From NCBI GenBank assembly GCA_020073185.1, contig JAIQFT010000002.1, positions 52,552 to 116,551 on the forward strand: a DNA stretch of 64,000 bases, read 5' to 3'. A model generated the notes under the pieces. That model was not told where the DNA came from, searched no databases, and saw only the letters and a list, made by a program, of their open reading frames with translations. This DNA is from Terriglobia bacterium. GTDB lineage: Bacteria > Acidobacteriota > Terriglobia > Terriglobales > Acidobacteriaceae. Of this stretch, positions 46,117 to 56,878 are shown in pieces; position 1 is the stretch's first letter, and each line of letters starts with the position of its first letter. The position numbers and the translations under genes are program-made.

Positions 46117-48657
46117 TCATTTCGCGACGATGTTCACCAGCTTGTGCGGTACGACGATGGCCTTGACGATGTTCTTGCCATCGAGCGACGCGAGCACCTT
46201 GGGATCGTTCAACGCGAGTTGTCGCACGTCTTCCTCGCCGGCATCGGCGGCAACCATCAGGCGGGCACGGATTTTCCCGTTTACCTGGACCACGATTTCG
46301 ATTTCCTCTTCGCGTGCCAGTGCCGGGTCGTACTGCGGCCACGGGTGACGCAGCAGATCGCTCTTCTCGCCCAGCACTTCCCACAGCTCGTGCGCCAAAT
46401 ACGGCGCAAACGGATGCAACAGCAGAACCAGCTTGCGTTGCGCCTCGCCGAGCAGCGGCAAGGGAATGAGGCCGCGCTCGATCTCCGCGCGCAAGAGGTA
46501 GAACTCGTTGACCAGCGACATCAGCGCCGACACGCAGGTATTGAAGTGCCAGCGCCCGAGGAATTCGTCGCCGATGCGCTTGATCGTCTGGTGCAGGCGG
46601 CGCTGCATGCGGCGCGCTTCCGGCGAGAGTTCGGCGGGCACGGCGCCGCGCCATCCATCCGCGTTCGGCTTCGCCCGGGCGATCACGAAGCGGTAGACGC
46701 GAGAGAGGAAGTCCTGCACGCCCTTGACCCCGGCGTCCTGCCAGTCGAGGTCGCGGTCAGGCGGCGCGGCAAATAGCGTGTACAGGCGCGTGGCGTCGGC
46801 GCCGAAGCGGGCGACCATGTCGTCGGGCGTGACCACGTTGCCCAGCGATTTCGACATCTTGGCGCCGTCCTTGATCACCATGCCCTGCGTGAACAGGCGT
46901 TGCGCCGGCTCGGAATTCGCCACCAGCCCCATGTCGCGCATGAACTTGGTCCAGAAGCGCGAATAGATCAGGTGCAGGATGGCGTGCTCAACGCCCCCAA
47001 TGTACTGCTCGATCGGGAACCAGTAGTTCGCAACCTGGCTGTCGAACGGGGCGCGGTCGTTGCGCGCGTCGGTGTAGCGATAAAAGTACCAGGACGAATC
47101 CACGAACGTGTCCATGGTGTCGGTCTCGCGCCGCGCCGCGCCGCCGCATCTCGGGCATTTCGTGTTCACCCACTCCGGCAGCCGGCCGAGCGGCGAGCCG
47201 CCGGTGAGGGTGATCTCGACACCTTCCGGCAACCTGACGGGCAAGTCTTTCTCCTGCACGGGCACGATGCCGCAGCGTTCGCAGTACAGCATCGGGATTG
47301 GCGTGCCCCAGTAACGCTGGCGCGAGATGCCCCAGTCCTTCAGGCGATAGGTGACCGTTGGCTTGCCGAAGCCGTGCTCCTGGGCGTAAGCGGCCATCTT
47401 CGGCATGGCTTCGTTGCAGCCCAACCCGCTGAACTCGCCGGAGTTGATGAGCAGCGAATCGGTGCCGCTGTACGGGATGGTGGCGTCGGCGGATTTTTCG
47501 GCGTCGGTTTCGCCCTCGCGGCGCGGCAGGATCACGAGGCGGATCTCCAGGCCGTATTTCTTTGCGAACTCGTAATCGCGCTCGTCGTGTGCCGGCACGG
47601 ACATGATCGCGCCCGTGCCGTAATCCATCAGGATGTAGTTCGCCACCCAGATGGGCAGCTTCTCCTGGTTGAACGGGTTGATGGCGTAGCGGCCGGTGAA
47701 AACGCCGTGCTTCTCGATGGCGCCCACGTCGCCGACTTCCTTGGCCTTGCGCTGCTCCGCCAACAATCCGTCAACTTGCGCGCGCAGCCCGGCGTTGTCC
47801 GCCACCAGTTTCCCGGTCATCGGGTGCTCGGGCGCGAGCTGGATGGAGGTCGCGCCGTAGATCGTGTCAATGCGCGTGGTGAAGACGGCGATCTTCTCCG
47901 CCGTTTCTTCGACCTGGAAATCGGCCAGCGCGCCTTCGCTGCGGCCGATCCAGTTCCGCTGCATGACGCGGACTTTTTCCGGCCAGCCGCTGAGTTGGTC
48001 GAGGTCGCGCAACAACTCCTCGGCATAGTCGGTGATGCGCAGGAACCACTGCTCCAGCTCGCGCTGCTCCACCGGAGTGGTTTCATGGCGCCAGCAGCAG
48101 CCGTGCACCACCTGCTCGTTGGCCAGCACGGTGGCGCATTCCGGGCACCAGTTCACCTTGCTCTTCTTGCGGTAGGCGAGTCCGCGCTCGTAGAGTTTCA
48201 GAAAAAACCACTGGTTCCAGCGATAGTACTCGGGCTGGCAGGTAGCGACCTCGCGCTCCCAGTCGTAGGCAAAGCCGAGCCGCTTCATCTGCGACTTCAT
48301 GTGCGCGATGTTGCCGAGCGTCCACTCGCGCGGCTGCACCCCGGCTTTGATGGCCGCGTTTTCCGCCGGCAATCCGAACGAATCCCACCCCATCGGATGA
48401 AGCACGTTGTAACCCTTCATCCACATGTAGCGCGCCAGCGCGTCGCCGATGGAGTAATTGCGCACGTGGCCCATGTGGAGCGCGCCGCTCGGGTAGGGCA
48501 GCATCTCCAGAACGTAATACTTCGGCTTGCCGGTGCTGGGCGGCTCGGCGCGATAGAGCGACGGGTCGGCCTGGAAGCGGGCAGACCACTTCTCTTCGAT
48601 CGGCTGAGGATCGTAGCGCTCCTCGCGTTTCTCGGTCATTTGCGGCGTGTCCGCCAT
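46117..48657 (-). CDS. leuS: Leucyl-tRNA synthetase
   Basis: 846 residues, full length. HIGH-type motif [15 protein letters not shown], the CP1 editing insertion (about 220-420, with [18 protein letters not shown] in part), the KMSKSLGN loop, and the anticodon-binding C-terminal half. It charges tRNA-Leu and hydrolyses mischarged tRNA. Single gene; flanking gaps contain repeats but no T-box is visible. Confidence 0.97.
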   Translation of the reverse strand: MADTPQMTEKREERYDPQPIEEKWSARFQADPSLYRAEPPSTGKPKYYVLEMLPYPSGALHMGHVRNYSIGDALARYMWMKGYNVLHPMGWDSFGLPAENAAIKAGVQPREWTLGNIAHMKSQMKRLGFAYDWEREVATCQPEYYRWNQWFFLKLYERGLAYRKKSKVNWCPECATVLANEQVVHGCCWRHETTPVEQRELEQWFLRITDYAEELLRDLDQLSGWPEKVRVMQRNWIGRSEGALADFQVEETAEKIAVFTTRIDTIYGATSIQLAPEHPMTGKLVADNAGLRAQVDGLLAEQRKAKEVGDVGAIEKHGVFTGRYAINPFNQEKLPIWVANYILMDYGTGAIMSVPAHDERDYEFAKKYGLEIRLVILPRREGETDAEKSADATIPYSGTDSLLINSGEFSGLGCNEAMPKMAAYAQEHGFGKPTVTYRLKDWGISRQRYWGTPIPMLYCERCGIVPVQEKDLPVRLPEGVEITLTGGSPLGRLPEWVNTKCPRCGGAARRETDTMDTFVDSSWYFYRYTDARNDRAPFDSQVANYWFPIEQYIGGVEHAILHLIYSRFWTKFMRDMGLVANSEPAQRLFTQGMVIKDGAKMSKSLGNVVTPDDMVARFGADATRLYTLFAAPPDRDLDWQDAGVKGVQDFLSRVYRFVIARAKPNADGWRGAVPAELSPEARRMQRRLHQTIKRIGDEFLGRWHFNTCVSALMSLVNEFYLLRAEIERGLIPLPLLGEAQRKLVLLLHPFAPYLAHELWEVLGEKSDLLRHPWPQYDPALAREEEIEIVVQVNGKIRARLMVAADAGEEDVRQLALNDPKVLASLDGKNIVKAIVVPHKLVNIVAK

Positions 48658-48706
48658 TAGAGGCCTGGTCCGTTGAAAGCAATTTTCGATTTTACAAGGT
48701 TAGTGC

Positions 48707-48792
48707 GTCGACGGTCGATGGCCGCCGTTGGCAGTGTCCCAAAGAGTTTATGACAACCATTGTCGATAGCCGATCGTCGATGGTCGATGGCC
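48707..48792. repeat. Direct repeat of GTCGATGGTCGATGGCC
   Basis: Two 17-base copies (48707-48723 and 48776-48792) agree at 16 positions; further GTCGATAGCCGATCGTCG variants lie just before the second. The stretch is upstream of leuS. Confidence 0.6.
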
Positions 48793-48800
48793 GTGACCGA

Positions 48801-48887
48801 GCCCCGCAGGGGCGGCATAGGATAGCCCGGCACGTAAGTACCGGGAAAGGCACGCAATGAACATCCGGAGTCCCGCAGGGACGACAC
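48801..48887. repeat. Palindromic dispersed element, copy 1
   Basis: Three hairpins in series: GCCCCGCAGGGGC (48801-48813), CCCGG...CCGGG around CACGTAAGTA (48826-48845) and GTCCCGCAGGGAC (48870-48882), followed by GACACA. The copy at 62144-62223 has the same order of hairpins with different stem sequences but the same GGGAAAG and flank wording, so the two belong to one family. Confidence 0.7.
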
Positions 48888-48912
48888 AAGAAAATGGCAC
48901 AATTCGCGAGCG

Positions 48913-49863
48913 TTAACCGTGTCTTCGCTTTCTCACCGGGTTCACCAGCGACTTCAGCGTCTCCACATTCCTCATGTCATCCCCCGGCTCATCAATCGGT
49001 GTCTCCGCAATGAACGCGCATCCGGCTAACCGCGGATCGTTGAGCAGCCGCCGAAACATATCCAGCCCGATTGTCCCCTGCCCAATGTGCTGGTGGCGGT
49101 CGAGGCGCGAGCCGCGAGCCGCCTTGGCGTCGTTGCAATGCCACACCGGAACATTCTTCAGGCCGACGGTCGTGTCGAGGTGCGTGAGCGTTTGCTCGTA
49201 CCCCTTTTCGCTGACGATGTCATACCCCGCGGCGTGCGTATGGCAGGTATCAATGCAGGCGGCGATGGGTACATAATCCCGCAGCACGCCGACCAGCGCC
49301 GCCACCTGCTCGAAGCTGCCGCCCAACGAGAATTCCGCGCCGGCCGTGTTCTCCAGCAGAATGGTCAGGCCGCCGCGGCGCAGATCGTAGCCCTCGGTCG
49401 CCTCGATAAGGGATGCGGCCACCTTTGCCAGCCCCTCTTCCCGGCTCATTCCACGAAACGAGCCCGGATGCAGCACCAGGTAATCGGCGCGCAGGGCGAG
49501 CGCGCGCTCGATCTCGCCGCGGAATGACTCAATCGATTTGCGTTGAAACTCCGCGTTCCCGCCAGCCAGGTTCACCAAGTAATTGGCGTGGATGACGAGC
49601 GGCTTCAGGTCGTACTTGGCGCGCAGGCGATTCATCGCCTCGCATTGTGAGCTGCTGAGCTGGTAGGGCGCCCACTGCCGCGGACTGGAAGAAAAGATCT
49701 GGAACGCGCTGCACCCGAGGCGGTAGGCGCGCTCGGCAGCGTTCGCCGCGCCACCGGCGGTCGAAGTATGAATTCCGATGCGCCGCGACGTGCGCCACGG
49801 CGGCGTCCGGGGCGGAGGCTGCTTGAGAATGTCGCGGTGTTCCTGCGCCATCGAGCGGGGCAT
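48913..49863 (-). CDS. nfo: Endonuclease IV (AP endonuclease, family 2)
   Basis: 316 residues. Trinuclear zinc-site motifs are visible: IGIHTSTAGG, HANYLVNLAGG, HPGSFRG, ENTAGAEFSLGG, ACIDTCHTHAAGYD, RHQHIGQGTIG and AETP near the end. It cuts 5' to abasic sites in base-excision repair. The first 25 residues are a Pro/Arg-rich extension compared with E. coli Nfo (285 residues); a shorter start is possible. Confidence 0.93.
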   Translation of the reverse strand: MPRSMAQEHRDILKQPPPRTPPWRTSRRIGIHTSTAGGAANAAERAYRLGCSAFQIFSSSPRQWAPYQLSSSQCEAMNRLRAKYDLKPLVIHANYLVNLAGGNAEFQRKSIESFRGEIERALALRADYLVLHPGSFRGMSREEGLAKVAASLIEATEGYDLRRGGLTILLENTAGAEFSLGGSFEQVAALVGVLRDYVPIAACIDTCHTHAAGYDIVSEKGYEQTLTHLDTTVGLKNVPVWHCNDAKAARGSRLDRHQHIGQGTIGLDMFRRLLNDPRLAGCAFIAETPIDEPGDDMRNVETLKSLVNPVRKRRHG

Positions 49864-49870
49864 CGCAAAT

Positions 49871-49909
49871 TAGATTGATGATTTACGATTGGCGATTGCC
49901 GATTTGTCG
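49871..49909. repeat. Spacer of CGATTGCCGATT words
   Basis: TTAGATTGATGATTTACGAT then TGGCGATTGCCGATTTGTCG: four variants of (C/T)GATT(G/T) in 39 bases, in the gap before nfo. The words resemble those at 1511-1609 and 31859-31920. Confidence 0.5.
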
Positions 49910-49975
49910 TCACGCATCGCCGGACGCGCCTCACAATTCGGCACGCACCCTGCGCTACAAGGATTCCTGCTCGCT

Positions 49976-50947
<972 letters not shown>

Positions 50948-51028
50948 TGATGGCAGGTGCAAGCGTTGTCGATCTCGCACCGCTGGCATTAAACTAGGAG
51001 ACTCGGTTCCGAGGACACAGAGGCTTCT

Positions 51029-52081
51029 ATGCTTGTCGTCATGGCCGCGCACGCCACCGAAGAGCAGGTGCGTGCGGTTTGCGAAAAGATCGAATCGGCT
51101 GGGCTGCGGACGCACGCCATCCCGGGCGCGCAGCGCACCGCCATCGGCATCACCGGCAACCAGGGCATGGTCGAGATCGGCCTGGAGGACATGCCCGGTG
51201 TTCAGGAAGTCATTCGCGTCAGCAAGCCCTACAAGCTGGTCAGCCGCGATGTGAAGGGCGAAAACACCGTCGTCGCCTTTTCCGGCACCGACAACACCAT
51301 CGGCGGAACCGACCTTGCGGTCATCGCTGGCCCTTGCGCGGTGGAGTCGCGCCAGCAGGCGTTCGCCGCCGCCGAGCGGGTTGCCAAGGCGGGCGCACGC
51401 TTCTTCCGCGGCGGCGCCTACAAACCGCGCACCTCGCCCTACGCTTTTCAGGGACTCGGCGAAGAGGGTCTGCGCATCCTGGCGGAGATTCGCGAGCGCC
51501 TGGGTCTTCTGATCGTCACCGAGGCGGTGGACTACGAATCGCTCGACCTGGTGGAGCGCTATGCCGACATGATTCAGATCGGCGCCCGCAACATGCAGAA
51601 TTTCTCGCTGCTCAAGCGTGCCGGTAAGGCGCGCAAGCCGGTGCTGTTGAAGCGCGGCATGTCGGCCACCTTGGAAGAATTTCTGATGGCGGCCGAGTAC
51701 GTGATGAGCGAGGGCAATTACCAGGTCGTACTCTGCGAACGCGGCGTGCGCACCTTCGCCGACCACACGCGCAATACGCTCGACTTGAGCATCGTGCCCG
51801 CGGTGCATCGGCTCAGCCACCTTCCTATCCTGGTGGACCCGAGCCACGGCACCGGCAAGCGCGACAAGGTGATTCCGCTCTCCCGCGCCGCCATTGCGGT
51901 GGGCGCCGATGGCCTGATCGTCGAAGTTCACCCTGATCCGGACCGCGCCCTGTCCGACGGCCCGCAGTCCATCTACCCCGAGCAGTTCGAGGAGTTGATG
52001 GCGGAGATGCGGCAGATTGCGCCCATCGTCAAGCGCACTGTGCCACAGCCGGTGGTCGTGGCGGCGACCAGCATCAGGTGA
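51029..52081 (+). CDS. aroF: 3-deoxy-7-phosphoheptulonate (DAHP) synthase
   Basis: 350 residues: an N-terminal ferredoxin-like regulatory domain (about 1-70, [20 protein letters not shown]) as in Thermotoga-type DAHP synthases, then the barrel with [49 protein letters not shown] and [16 protein letters not shown]. It starts the shikimate pathway from PEP and erythrose 4-phosphate. The N-domain suggests feedback control by aromatic amino acids. No trp/aro neighbours. Confidence 0.95.
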   Translation: MLVVMAAHATEEQVRAVCEKIESAGLRTHAIPGAQRTAIGITGNQGMVEIGLEDMPGVQEVIRVSKPYKLVSRDVKGENTVVAFSGTDNTIGGTDLAVIAGPCAVESRQQAFAAAERVAKAGARFFRGGAYKPRTSPYAFQGLGEEGLRILAEIRERLGLLIVTEAVDYESLDLVERYADMIQIGARNMQNFSLLKRAGKARKPVLLKRGMSATLEEFLMAAEYVMSEGNYQVVLCERGVRTFADHTRNTLDLSIVPAVHRLSHLPILVDPSHGTGKRDKVIPLSRAAIAVGADGLIVEVHPDPDRALSDGPQSIYPEQFEELMAEMRQIAPIVKRTVPQPVVVAATSIR

Positions 52082-52141
52082 TCGGTGATCCGATGATCGC
52101 GTGATCTATTGAGCATTGCACAATACGCTGACATTTTAGCT

Positions 52142-52231
52142 GTGTCATCCCGAGCGCAGCGAGGGACCTGCTTTCCCTCGTGCCAAGAGAACAGCAGGTT
52201 CCTCGCGCCAAAAACGGGCTCGGAATGACAC
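52142..52231. repeat. 90-bp palindromic element of the GTCATCCCGAGC type
   Basis: GTGTCATCCCGAGC (52142-52155) pairs with GCTCGGAATGACAC (52218-52231) at 13 of 14 positions; inside, GCGAGGGACCTGCT pairs with AGCAGGTTCCTCGC. The wording resembles the widely dispersed bacterial repeat that begins GTCATCCTGAGC. It lies in the gap after aroF, next to GTGATCGGTGATCCGATGATC word repeats. Confidence 0.75.
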
Positions 52232-52340
52232 TCTCTGGGTGTGGAGTGGCAGCTAGCCAGCCAGGATGTCACAATGATCTGCATGTCTCCATAAACGCCG
52301 TGGCTGCCTGCCGTGCCGTTCTTGTTAGAATCGCTTTCCG

Positions 52341-53498
52341 TTGAAGAAAATCTTCCTCATCGTTGTGATACTGCTGGCGGCGCTGGGATGTCGCAAGCCG
52401 CGCGACTATGCCGGCGACCTCAACGCCTACGTCAGCAACGGCAAGAGCGACACCGTCTCCGTCATTGACCTTGGGCAGTTCACGGTGGAGAAGACCATCG
52501 CCGTCGGACGCAATCCCACCGGCGTCACGGCGAACCCGAGAAAAAACGAGATTTACGCGGTCAACACCGAGTCCAACAACATCAGCATCATCGACGCGGC
52601 CAGCAACGCCGTCGTCGCGACTGTCGGCGTGCATCGCGCGCCGTATTTCATCGACGTGTCGGCGGACGGCACGCGCGGCTACGTGGCGAATTCCGGGTCG
52701 GCCAACGTCAGCATCCTCGATCTGGAAAAGCGCCGCGTGCTTGCGACCGTGGGCGTCGGCGCAAATCCCGGGCTGGCGCGCGTCTCGCCGGATGGAAAAA
52801 CGGTAGTCGTCTCCAACCGCGGTGGCAACTCTGTCTCCCTTCTCGACGCCGCGAAGATGCAGGTGCGCGCCACCGTGCCGCTATGCCAGCATCCCGAGGA
52901 CATCGCCATTCTGCCCGATTCCAGCAAGGCATTTGTCGCCTGCACCGCATCTGCGCAAGTCGCGGCGGTGGATCTCAAGGCCGGCAATCTGCTGGCCCTG
53001 CTCGACGTCGGCAAGACACCCATTCACCTTGCGCTCAAGCCCGATGGCGGTGAATTGTTCGTGTGCAACTTCGATTCGTCCTCGGTGTCGGTGATCGAGA
53101 CCGCCGCCAATGAGGTCGGGGCCGCCTACCTGATCGGCAGCCAGCCAGTGCACGCGGTCGTCAGCGCCGATAATTCCCTGCTCTACGTCAGCAATTTCGG
53201 TTCCGACTCGGTCTCGGTCCTCGGCATTGATTCCGGCCGCGTCGTCGATTCCATTCCCGTCGGCCATCGACCCGACCAACTGGCGCTCACCCCCGCAGAG
53301 GATTTTCTGCTCGCGCTCGATACCCAGCCGGGCGATGTTGCGGTGGCGCGCCTCATCAAGCTGCCGCGCGGCAACAAGATCAGCCTTCCCGAAGCCATTC
53401 TCAAGGGGCAAAACCCCAACAAACAGCGCAGCCTGTTGACCATCGTGCCGGTCGGGATCCAGCCCAATGGCATCGCGGTCAAGTCGGTTGTCCCTTGA
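52341..53498 (+). CDS. YVTN-type beta-propeller lipoprotein
   Basis: 385 residues: lipoprotein signal (IFLIVVILLAALGCRKP, Cys17) and about seven 40-residue YVTN/NHL-like blades, each with (A/Y)V.N..S.(T/N)VSVID..... patterns such as AYVSNGKSDTVSVIDLG, GYVANSGSANVSILDLE and LYVSNFGSDSVSVLGID. The start is TTG 52341. Likely a surface or periplasmic binding or scaffold protein; such propellers sometimes bind cytochromes or quinones but no active-site residues are visible. Confidence 0.87.
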   Translation: MKKIFLIVVILLAALGCRKPRDYAGDLNAYVSNGKSDTVSVIDLGQFTVEKTIAVGRNPTGVTANPRKNEIYAVNTESNNISIIDAASNAVVATVGVHRAPYFIDVSADGTRGYVANSGSANVSILDLEKRRVLATVGVGANPGLARVSPDGKTVVVSNRGGNSVSLLDAAKMQVRATVPLCQHPEDIAILPDSSKAFVACTASAQVAAVDLKAGNLLALLDVGKTPIHLALKPDGGELFVCNFDSSSVSVIETAANEVGAAYLIGSQPVHAVVSADNSLLYVSNFGSDSVSVLGIDSGRVVDSIPVGHRPDQLALTPAEDFLLALDTQPGDVAVARLIKLPRGNKISLPEAILKGQNPNKQRSLLTIVPVGIQPNGIAVKSVVP

Positions 53499-53650
53499 AA
53501 AGTAGCAATACGCTTGGCTCGTTTCCAAGATTCGTATCCCTCGTCCCACAATTATTTATTTCTGTCCTCTGCTCACCTATTTGGGATCGCCACGTCTATG
53601 AGCTAAATCCCGCAATGGGTAGCGGTCCCCCCAAAACGCAGGAGAAGCCA

Positions 53651-54028
53651 ATGAGTAAAGGTACAAAGCTGCTGGGCATTGCGCTGCTGGCATCGGTCGC
53701 ACTAGCCGGAATGGCGGCGGATACGCCCTCCCAAACCATGGGCAAGGTGCGGACCGTCGAGTTCATCACCGCGGTAAAGGTCGGCGGCGTGCTGTTGCCC
53801 GCCGGCGAGTACAAGGTCCAGGAACTCATGGACGGCGACAGCCACCTGCTGGCTTTCAAGACCATGAACGATAAGGAGAAGGTCCGCGTGCACTGCAATC
53901 TCGTGGAACTCCCTAACAAGGTCGCGCAGACGGAGCAGGGTGCCCAGAGAAACGACGCCGGCGAGCGCATCCTCCACTCCTTGGCCTTCAAGGGTGAAAA
54001 AGCCCGCCACGAAATCGCCAACCAATAA
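53651..54028 (+). CDS. Small secreted protein, paralogue of the gene at 15506-15883
   Basis: 125 residues with a signal peptide (LLGIALLASVALAGMAADT) and the pattern VRTVEFITAVKVGGVLLPAG followed by EYKV, then VHCNLVELPNKVAQTEQGAQ and the tail LHSLAFKGEKARHE. Same length and order as the other copy, with clear but moderate identity. GGAG precedes the ATG. Function unknown; the two genes have unrelated neighbours, so dispersal by duplication is likely. Confidence 0.75.
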   Translation: MSKGTKLLGIALLASVALAGMAADTPSQTMGKVRTVEFITAVKVGGVLLPAGEYKVQELMDGDSHLLAFKTMNDKEKVRVHCNLVELPNKVAQTEQGAQRNDAGERILHSLAFKGEKARHEIANQ

Positions 54029-54133
54029 CACCAGCCTGGACCATTCGACCGGCGGCCCTGTGCCGCCGGTCTTCACCTGCCTGCCCATGCGCGAGCCGGT
54101 CGCGACGCCGTGTATAGTGTCGCTGAGCCCTCC

Positions 54134-55192
54134 ATGCAGGTCCTCGAACATGTGCCGCTGGCGCCCATGACGACCCTCCAGGTCGGCGGCCCGGGCCGTT
54201 ATTTTGCCGAGGCTGCCACGCCCGACGACGTTCGCCAGGCGGTGGACTGGGCGAAGTCGCGCGCCCTGCCCCTGTTCGTGCTCGGCGGCGGAAGCAATCT
54301 GCTGGTCGCCGACACCGGCTTTCCCGGCCTGGTCTTGAGGATCGCCATCGGCGGCGTCCAGCGGCGCCAGCAAGACGGGAAGCAAGCCTTTGAGGCCGGT
54401 GCAGGTGTTGAGTGGGACGCGCTGGTCGCGCAAACCGTCGCCGCCAATTGTGCCGGCCTGGAATGCCTGAGCGGTATTCCCGGGACTGTGGGCGGCACTC
54501 CGGTGCAGAACGTCGGCGCCTACGGCCAGGAAGTTTCCGAAACCATCACAGAAGTGCAGGTGCTCGATCGGCGCGACCGGCAGATGCGCAGCCTGTGCCA
54601 TGAAGCGTGCGGCTTCGCTTATCGCAGCAGTATCTTCAACACCAGCGAGCGCGGCAGGTTCATCATCTTGCGGGTAACGTACGCGCTCGAAGCCGGCGGC
54701 ACGCCCACCATCGAGTATCGCGACCTCCAACAGCACTTTGCGGTCCACGGGGCAGAGACCCGTGCCAACCTTTCGGATGTGCGCAAGGTGGTCCAGATGA
54801 TTCGCCTCGCGAAAGCGATGCTGATCGTCGAGGGCGATGAGGACTCGCGCAGCGCCGGATCATTCTTCAAGAACCCGGTGCTCAATCCGGGGGACTACGA
54901 ACGGCTGAACGCCGCCGCCATTTCGCTTACCGGAAGCGCGGTTCCCAGTTATCCCGCGCCGGCCCGGCAATACAAGATCCCGGCCGCGTGGCTGGTGGAG
55001 AACGCGGGCTTTCACAAGGGATACACGCGCGGCCATGTCGGAATATCGCGCCGGCATGCGCTCGCCATCGTCAACCGCGGCGGCGCGACGGCGGCCCAAA
55101 TCGTCGCGCTGAAAGATGACATCCAGCGCGCGGTGCTGGAGAAGTTCGGCATTGAGCTCACGCCCGAGCCGGTCTTCGTCGGCTTCGAATGA
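54134..55192 (+). CDS. murB: UDP-N-acetylenolpyruvoylglucosamine reductase
   Basis: 352 residues, a type I (E. coli-like) MurB with the FAD domain LPLFVLGGGSNLLVADTGFP, GIPGTVGGTPVQNVGAYGQEV, the Ser in SAGSFFKNPVL and a C-terminal substrate domain (AAWLVENAGFHKGYTRGHVG). It reduces the enolpyruvyl group to UDP-MurNAc in cell-wall synthesis. The start at 54134 gives the usual VPLAPMTTLQVGG N-terminus. It is not in a mur cluster here. Confidence 0.95.
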   Translation: MQVLEHVPLAPMTTLQVGGPGRYFAEAATPDDVRQAVDWAKSRALPLFVLGGGSNLLVADTGFPGLVLRIAIGGVQRRQQDGKQAFEAGAGVEWDALVAQTVAANCAGLECLSGIPGTVGGTPVQNVGAYGQEVSETITEVQVLDRRDRQMRSLCHEACGFAYRSSIFNTSERGRFIILRVTYALEAGGTPTIEYRDLQQHFAVHGAETRANLSDVRKVVQMIRLAKAMLIVEGDEDSRSAGSFFKNPVLNPGDYERLNAAAISLTGSAVPSYPAPARQYKIPAAWLVENAGFHKGYTRGHVGISRRHALAIVNRGGATAAQIVALKDDIQRAVLEKFGIELTPEPVFVGFE

Positions 55193-55340
55193 CTGCGCTA
55201 TTAAGAAATCAAGAAACTTTTGCGGGAGTCAATCCTGGGCGAGGCGTCGCCCGGGGTTGGCGACGCCGAGTCGAAGGACCTTGCGTTCGCTCGCACCCAC
55301 CACGCTACCGAGAGGCACTTCAGGGCAATCTTGATGGAAG

Positions 55341-55751
55341 TTACTTCTGCTTCCCCTTCTCCGCCGCGAGCGTTCTCAGGTACAGCACGATCTGCCAGCG
55401 CTGCCTCTCCGGCAAGCCGCTAAACGACGGCATCCCGCGACGCTGATTGCCGTTGGTGATCTTCCAGAACAGCGCGCCATCCGTCTGCTGCTGCACCACG
55501 GGCAACTGGAGATCCGCGGCATTTTTCAGCCCTTGGCCTTCGGCGCCGTGACACTTCGCGCAAGTGCGCTGGAACAGCTTTCGTCCGCCGCCGGCAAGCT
55601 CGGGCGATTCCGCCAGCAGGTTAGGACGCGCCGCAGCCGCCGTCGGCGCCTGCCAAGCCGGGTCGGGCTGGTAGTCGATATTCTGCGCCACCGCTAGCCC
55701 GGCGCCCAGCACAAGGCCAAGACCAAGACCAATGATGAGCCCGAGCCTCAC
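55341..55751 (-). CDS. Exported cytochrome c (single haem)
   Basis: 136 residues: signal peptide (LIIGLGLGLVLGAGLAVAQ), haem-binding CAKCH (Cys64, Cys67, His68) and Met107 in GMPSF as the likely axial ligand. Class I cytochrome c fold. Its ATG overlaps the TGA of the upstream gene (ATGA), so the two are coupled. It is the second gene behind a Fur box. Electron partner unknown. Confidence 0.88.
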   Translation of the reverse strand: MRLGLIIGLGLGLVLGAGLAVAQNIDYQPDPAWQAPTAAAARPNLLAESPELAGGGRKLFQRTCAKCHGAEGQGLKNAADLQLPVVQQQTDGALFWKITNGNQRRGMPSFSGLPERQRWQIVLYLRTLAAEKGKQK

Positions 55752-56620
55752 GGCTTGCTCCGGAACAGCGCGGCGACCTTGCTCCCGAACCCGTTGACCT
55801 CATACAGGTACTTGCAGCGCAACAGCAGCGGGTTGCTCCCGGAAGTCAGACCGACGGCGGGCGATATGATGATGGCACTGTTGTCGCTGATGTTCCACCG
55901 CATTACCGGCGCCAGGTAGTGCGCCGTGTCGTGAAAGCCGAATTGCTCCGTGCTGCCCAGGCCGCCGTAAAGTTCCAGCCCGGCGATGAAATTCTCCCGG
56001 CAGAAGCGACAGTCCTTCTCCGACGCGATCCGCGCCAGTGGACGCCACACGCCCAGCGAGTAGCCGAACTCGTACCCCTCGCTCTCGGTCAGGTTCTTTT
56101 CGACGATGAAGTTCTCGGAGATGTTCCAATCGTGCGTCGTACTGGAAAGGATGAGCTTGGTTTCCAGTTCGCGGGCGCGGGCGCGGCGCAGGTCGGCGTT
56201 GGGCTCGTCGAACGAATCCGCGTGGCCGACGACCTCCTTCATGATCCTGGAGCCCTCGTTGATGTTCTCGAACTCGAAATACAGCACCGGGTTAATGCGG
56301 TGCTCGCGGGCCAGCGGCCGGAACCGGTTCTCCAGCCGCCAGCCGGTGAAGATGGTGCTGTCCCTCTCCCGGGACTGACCTTCCAGGTAGAACTCGGCCG
56401 TCCACCACGCCTTCACGCCGTATTCCAGCTCCAGTAGCGGCGCGGAAAACACCGGCTGCCCGGCGCGCGGGATGCCGAGGTTGTTGGACACCGAGATTTC
56501 CAGGTTCCCGGGCTCCTCCAGGTGATGGTCGTAGGTGACGAAGTACGGGCTGTCCTGCGCGAAAACGGCCGGGGTGAGGGCGAGAAGGACAACGGCTAAG
56601 AGGACGTTTCGAAGGTTCAC
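55748..56620 (-). CDS. Secreted beta-rich, probably outer-membrane protein, iron-regulated
   Basis: 290 residues: signal peptide (VLLAVVLLALTPAVFAQ) then amphipathic beta strands with many aromatic ends (YFVTYDHHLEEPGNLEISVS, FYLEGQSRERDSTIFTGWRL), ending RSKP. This is what an outer-membrane barrel would look like, though no family is recognised. GTG start at 56620, 26 bases from a near-perfect Fur box. Translationally coupled to the cytochrome c gene that follows. A role in iron-responsive electron transfer or uptake is inferred from these two facts. Confidence 0.72.
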   Translation of the reverse strand: MNLRNVLLAVVLLALTPAVFAQDSPYFVTYDHHLEEPGNLEISVSNNLGIPRAGQPVFSAPLLELEYGVKAWWTAEFYLEGQSRERDSTIFTGWRLENRFRPLAREHRINPVLYFEFENINEGSRIMKEVVGHADSFDEPNADLRRARARELETKLILSSTTHDWNISENFIVEKNLTESEGYEFGYSLGVWRPLARIASEKDCRFCRENFIAGLELYGGLGSTEQFGFHDTAHYLAPVMRWNISDNSAIIISPAVGLTSGSNPLLLRCKYLYEVNGFGSKVAALFRSKP

Positions 56621-56646
56621 GGTGGCTGCCTCGGGACGCCTGCGAT

Positions 56647-56671
56647 ATTGAAAATGAAATTCATTTTCAAT
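56647..56671 (-). promoter_or_regulatory. Fur box (25-bp perfect palindrome)
   Basis: ATTGAAAATGAA and its exact complement surround a single central A. The core GAAAATGAAATTCATTTTC follows the classical Fur consensus (GATAATGATAATCATTATC) closely. It lies 27 bases before the GTG of the minus-strand outer-membrane protein/cytochrome c pair and overlaps its likely promoter, so iron-loaded Fur should repress these genes. Confidence 0.8.
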
Positions 56672-56841
56672 TCAAGGCGGCCCGCCCGAATGGTTCGCCT
56701 CCGGCCGCGACCGGCGTCATCGTGCATCGGGATGCGCTTGCCCTAGGGCGCGCCGAGGCCCGCAGCGGCCGTTTTCGGCCTTCTCCCATTCCCGGTGGGC
56801 GCATTACCCCGCCGCCACTTCACGAGCGGAGTATCGGCTTT

Positions 56842-56873
56842 CAACTGGCCACTGAACCCTGGCCACTGGCCGC
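56842..56873. repeat. Spacer of ACTGGCCACTG words
   Basis: CAACTGGCCACTGAACCCTG followed by GCCACTGGCCGC. The word ACTGGCCACTG is shared with the spacer at 37805-37836. It lies immediately after the modC stop codon. Confidence 0.6.
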
Positions 56874-56878
56874 TTTTC

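Noticed and set aside
46900..48660. Open frame of 586 codons on the plus strand
   Set aside because: It is antisense to leuS over its whole length and has the Arg/His/Val-rich composition of a shadow frame in GC-rich DNA.
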